From: JAWLBW01 sp041687475
Lineage (GTDB): Bacteria; J088; JAWLBW01
Direction: 5' to 3'
DNA length: 16,866 nt
Assembly (NCBI GenBank): GCA_041687475.1
Contig: JAWLBW010000072.1
Location: forward strand, 1 to 16,866
Position 1 is the first letter of the stretch. Each line of letters starts with the position of its first letter. Both the position numbers and the translations under genes were made by a program. This document shows positions 14,342 through 16,866 of the stretch, piece by piece. A model generated the notes under the pieces. It was not told the origin of the DNA, did no database searches, and saw nothing but the letters and a program-made list of their open reading frames with translations.

Positions 14342-14428
14342 GACATTCGCTCCGCCATCAGTAAACCATAACTTTGAGATGATGCGAAAACGAAATCGGG
14401 CATGTGCCCCGCGCAAGAAAGGTCTTGA

Positions 14429-15652
14429 TCAGACAATGAACTGTTCGGGGCTTTCGCCAGGCAGCAAATGCATGAGTCGTACCCAACGTCGCTCGTCGGG
14501 CATGGTAATGATGTCGAAGTTCATCTCGAACATACGGGCTCGACCGCGCAGCGCTTGAATGCGGGCAGGCAGTTTACGTGCGCCGAACAGATCGCCGTCG
14601 AGGGCGCCCACCTCGAGAATCCACCGGCGTTCGCTCCACCCGAAGGTGACGAAAACATCCTTCACGCCGCTTGCCGCTGAAAAATTGAGAATCTCGACGG
14701 CGAAAAGAAGCAGGTGGTGGGCAATGAACGGAGCCGCCGGTTCGGAGCCGACATCGTCTTCAACGCTGAGTTTCACCCGCATGCCTGGAATTTCCCTGAT
14801 GACCGAGCGCAGAAGAGAAGCGAAGTCGTCGGGGGTCAGCGTCTCGTAAAGCAGCGACTTCATGGCCGTACGCACGTGGTGCAGGCCCGCGCGGGCCATC
14901 TCTTCCATATCGGCCAGCGACTCGGCCGCCAGCGACGGCTTTTCCTCGAGCGAGCGTGCGACGAGGCGGCTTCGCAGGGCCAGGCCGGTCAGGTTGGCGC
15001 TGAGCCAATCGAAAAGATCGTTTCCGATGCGTTTGCGTTCGGCCAGCCGTGCCGCATTCTGGCGAAGGACCAGGTTATCGCCGGCAAGTGCCGAATACTG
15101 CTCCATGATGCCGTTCGCCCATTCATGAAGTACATAGCCAAGCATGGTGACCATCACGACCGACGCGGGGCTGACGGCGGTGCCCGGACCGAGCGTGAAG
15201 ACAATCCACAGCGCCCCCGGGGTACCTGCCAGAACAATTCTGTGAAAGAGACGGGGGCGAAGGATGAGGGCGTCGTTCACCGCCGAGAGAAGAAAGAACA
15301 GCCACGCAAGGGGCGAGAAGGGTTCGCTCAGGAAGGGCAGCAGTGCCGTGAGAAGGGGGTTGACGGCAGTCGAAAAAGGATAGGGGCGACCCCGGAGAAC
15401 GTTGGCCGTGGTTCCCGTCAGGTGAATGGCGACGAAAAGGGCGATGTCGGTGAGTTCAAGGCCGGTTACCCGCCGTGCGCCTTCGGTAAGAAACGGCAGA
15501 AACACCAGGCCCATGCAGACCAGGTAAACGAAATAGGTGCGCTTGTCGAGTGCAAACTCCATACCCTGACGGTACGGACTCTCGGGAGTTGCCGCTCCGT
15601 CGATCTGACCGGGCGATACCGTCGCCGTCGATTGGTTGCCTGCCGACTGCAT
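14429..15652 (-). CDS. Degenerate histidine kinase paralogue (predicted pseudokinase)
   Basis: A 407-residue full-length open frame that aligns along its whole length with the adjacent kinase. Shared segments include FLPFLTEGARRVTGLEL, FLLSAVNDALIL and LTGLALR. In the H-box, 19 of 31 residues match the paralogue by hand alignment, but DLHDG has become DLFDW: Phe214 replaces the phospho-acceptor His (codon TTC at 15011-15013). The N-box reads EILNFSAASG and the Asp-x-Gly of the G1-box is gone (LEVGALDG). It should neither autophosphorylate nor, probably, bind ATP. There is no frameshift or stop, so it looks like a maintained non-catalytic partner. The N-terminal 37 residues are polar and not shared. 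It lies 30 bp from the divergent PAS-GAF gene. Confidence 0.88.
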   Translation of the reverse strand: MQSAGNQSTATVSPGQIDGAATPESPYRQGMEFALDKRTYFVYLVCMGLVFLPFLTEGARRVTGLELTDIALFVAIHLTGTTANVLRGRPYPFSTAVNPLLTALLPFLSEPFSPLAWLFFLLSAVNDALILRPRLFHRIVLAGTPGALWIVFTLGPGTAVSPASVVMVTMLGYVLHEWANGIMEQYSALAGDNLVLRQNAARLAERKRIGNDLFDWLSANLTGLALRSRLVARSLEEKPSLAAESLADMEEMARAGLHHVRTAMKSLLYETLTPDDFASLLRSVIREIPGMRVKLSVEDDVGSEPAAPFIAHHLLLFAVEILNFSAASGVKDVFVTFGWSERRWILEVGALDGDLFGARKLPARIQALRGRARMFEMNFDIITMPDERRWVRLMHLLPGESPEQFIV

Positions 15653-15682
15653 TTGGGGTAGGTTATCACAAGCCGCGACGCC
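15653..15682. promoter_or_regulatory. Short divergent intergenic region, weak promoter candidate
   Basis: Only 30 bp separate the start codons of the pseudokinase (minus) and the PAS-GAF gene (plus). On the plus strand TTGCCT (15636-15641), 17 nt, then TAGGTT (15659-15664) could start transcription near 15671. The -35 would lie inside the pseudokinase reading frame. No clear minus-strand promoter or Shine-Dalgarno is visible, so control of the pair may be shared. Confidence 0.25.
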
Positions 15683-16705
15683 ATGCCCGAGTTACCATTT
15701 GCCGAACAGTTATTGGGTGGGTTCGACATCGGATTTTTCACAGCCGACGTCTCCGGTGGGGTGCGCCGACTGAACGAGACGGCCGCCGCTTCGCTTGGTT
15801 ATGATTCGCCGGCGGCGGCCCTGGCCGATGCACGTTTCGGACGCATGTACTTCAGCCTGGTGCCCGAGTGGCCCGAATTGGCTGCGCTGGCCCGCGAAGC
15901 CGGGGGGCGCACGGTGCGCCGGCGTATCGTTCACCACCGGAGAGACGGACGGGTACTCTGTCTCGAGCTCGTGCTGGCGCTGGTGACCGAAGCCGGCGAG
16001 ACCGTTCTTCAGGGTGCCTTCCGCGACGTGACGGCCGGCGAGGAACGTGTACGTCAGACCGCCGAACGTGCCGCCGAACTGGAGGCGTTGCAGCGGTTGG
16101 CGGTCGACGCGCTGCGACTGTCCGAGGAAAAGTCGCTGACCCAGGCCATGCTCGAGGTCTGCGTTCGCGCCGTGAACGCAGAAGGGGGGGCCATACACGT
16201 TTACCGGCAAGAGGCCGACGAGTTACGGCTGGTGGCGCAAATAGGGCAATCGCCGGCCTTTCAGCAAAGGGTTGCGCGTATGCGCCTCGACCAGGGTTTC
16301 ACGGGCAGGGTGGCGCGAACACGTGAACCGGTCTTTCTCGAGTGCCTGCGCGAGTCGCCCGAGCTGGCATTCGACGAGTTGCGAGAGATGCAGGTAAACA
16401 ACTTCGTGTCTTACCCCCTCATCGACAGCGAACGCCTTCTCGGCGTACTGAACCTTTTTACCGTGGGCGATGACGCCTTCACCAGTCGAGACATCGGTTT
16501 GTTGAACGTACTTGCGCCACAGGCCAGCCTGTCGCTTGCCCATGTTCGCCGCATCGACGAACTACGCGAACGCAATGAGGACCTGGAAAAGTTCAATCGC
16601 CTGGCGGTTAATCGCGAATTACGCATGATAGAACTGAAACAGCGTATTCGCGCGCTCGAGAAAGAGCTGCTTGAGGAAAAACGCTTGCCGCCCGAACCCT
16701 CCTGA
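15683..16705 (+). CDS. PAS-GAF sensor protein with C-terminal coiled coil, no output domain
   Basis: A 340-residue cytoplasmic protein with no signal peptide or membrane helix. A PAS-like domain (about 8-118: FDIGFFTADVSGGVRRLNETAAASLGY, ending GAFRDVTAGEE) is joined by a helix to a GAF domain (about 138-290: CVRAVNAEGGAIHVY, MRLDQGFTGRVARTREPVF, VNNFVSYPLIDSERLLGVLNLF). A charged coiled coil (about 290-335) contains FNRLAVNRELRMIELK. That last motif is usual in linkers that lead into a histidine-kinase domain, but here the protein stops 20 residues later. It may act as a stand-alone sensor for the neighbouring kinases by coiled-coil contact (inference). The ligand is unknown. The ATG has no strong ribosome site. 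Confidence 0.85.
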   Translation: MPELPFAEQLLGGFDIGFFTADVSGGVRRLNETAAASLGYDSPAAALADARFGRMYFSLVPEWPELAALAREAGGRTVRRRIVHHRRDGRVLCLELVLALVTEAGETVLQGAFRDVTAGEERVRQTAERAAELEALQRLAVDALRLSEEKSLTQAMLEVCVRAVNAEGGAIHVYRQEADELRLVAQIGQSPAFQQRVARMRLDQGFTGRVARTREPVFLECLRESPELAFDELREMQVNNFVSYPLIDSERLLGVLNLFTVGDDAFTSRDIGLLNVLAPQASLSLAHVRRIDELRERNEDLEKFNRLAVNRELRMIELKQRIRALEKELLEEKRLPPEPS

Positions 16706-16718
16706 TTCGCCTACCCCG

Positions 16719-16748
16719 TTGACACCCGCTTGCCCGACCCCTTAGGAT
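16719..16748 (+). promoter_or_regulatory. Sigma-70-type promoter before the 3'-end lipoprotein gene
   Basis: TTGACA (16719-16724, perfect consensus), an 18-nt spacer, then TAGGAT (16743-16748). The start would be near 16755. It is the strongest promoter in the window and lies between the PAS-GAF stop and the ATG at 16771. Confidence 0.65.
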
Positions 16749-16770
16749 CGACCTTACGGAGAGCGTTCCT

Positions 16771-16866
16771 ATGAAGTCTGGCGTCCTACTATTTGCAGCC
16801 GTGCTGGCTTTGCCGATCCTTGCGTGCGGTCACGGCACCGGTCAACGCACGGGTGGCGATGGGTTG
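16771..16866 (+). CDS. Predicted lipoprotein, 5' part only
   Basis: The reading frame opens with MKSGVLLFAAVLALPILACG, a lipoprotein signal peptide with lipobox ILAC (Cys19). It continues HGTGQRTGG and runs off the end of the window with 32 codons seen and no stop. A GGAG (16758-16761) lies 9 nt before the ATG, and a good promoter sits upstream. The mature sequence seen is Gly/Thr-rich linker, too short to name a family. Confidence 0.65.
   Translation, partial: MKSGVLLFAAVLALPILACGHGTGQRTGGDGL

Noticed and set aside
14429..15652. Calling the second kinase a pseudogene
   Set aside because: The frame is complete, with membrane helices and dimerisation helix kept and no stop or frameshift; only catalytic residues are lost, which fits a pseudokinase better.
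14714..15661. 315-codon plus-strand frame opposite the pseudokinase
   Set aside because: The minus-strand product aligns with the neighbouring kinase over its whole length; the plus frame is unlike any family and covers the pseudokinase start.

Overview
The window is GC-rich DNA from a bacterium with two membranes. It carries a complete Tol-Pal envelope machine, several lipoproteins with lipobox cysteines, and housekeeping genes (mnmE, tsaD). The combination is compatible with a deltaproteobacterial-type lineage (Myxococcota/Desulfobacterota/Bdellovibrionota grade), but that placement is inference; no rRNA is present. A perfect 16-bp ParB-binding palindrome (parS) beside mnmE suggests that the window lies close to the chromosomal replication origin. 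No mobile element, CRISPR array, tRNA or rRNA was seen.

Layout. (1) Positions 1-473: non-coding, built from a roughly 210-bp tandem repeat with two long copies and a decayed third. The second copy carries the perfect parS, the first a one-mismatch parS. (2) 474-1820 (-): mnmE, a tRNA-modification GTPase. (3) 1821-2146: non-coding. It holds the mnmE promoter, a candidate small RNA of about 100 nt on the minus strand (own promoter, two stem-loops, strong terminator), and a plus-strand terminator-like hairpin. (4) 2147-3188 (-): an exported BON-domain protein preceded by a 50-codon zinc-ribbon gene with a good promoter and Shine-Dalgarno site. (5) 3384-11288 (+): one long, tightly packed gene string. 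It starts with a PHP-type metallohydrolase lipoprotein that appears to be translated from a leaderless mRNA, continues with tolQ-tolR-tolA-tolB-pal-cpoB, and ends with a cysteine desulfurase-like enzyme and a small exported protein. (6) 11383-13181 (+): tsaD overlapping a crotonase-family gene. (7) 13187-15652 (-): two adjacent paralogous membrane histidine kinases. The first has an intact phospho-acceptor His; in the second this residue is Phe and the ATP-binding motifs have decayed. (8) 15683-16705 (+): a divergent PAS-GAF sensor protein with no output domain. (9) 16771-end (+): the start of another lipoprotein gene behind a clear sigma-70-type promoter.

How the genes work together. TolQ and TolR form the proton-driven motor, TolA spans the periplasm, and TolB, Pal and CpoB act at the outer membrane and peptidoglycan during division. 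Stop/start overlaps (TAAATG, GTGA, TAATG, ATGA) point to translational coupling through the operon. The most unusual part is the 13.2-16.7 kb block: a catalytically intact kinase, a tandem pseudokinase paralogue and a divergently transcribed PAS-GAF protein lacking a kinase domain, with no response regulator in view. It looks like a split sensory system. The 1982-2085 small RNA candidate and the parS repeat array are the other items worth attention.
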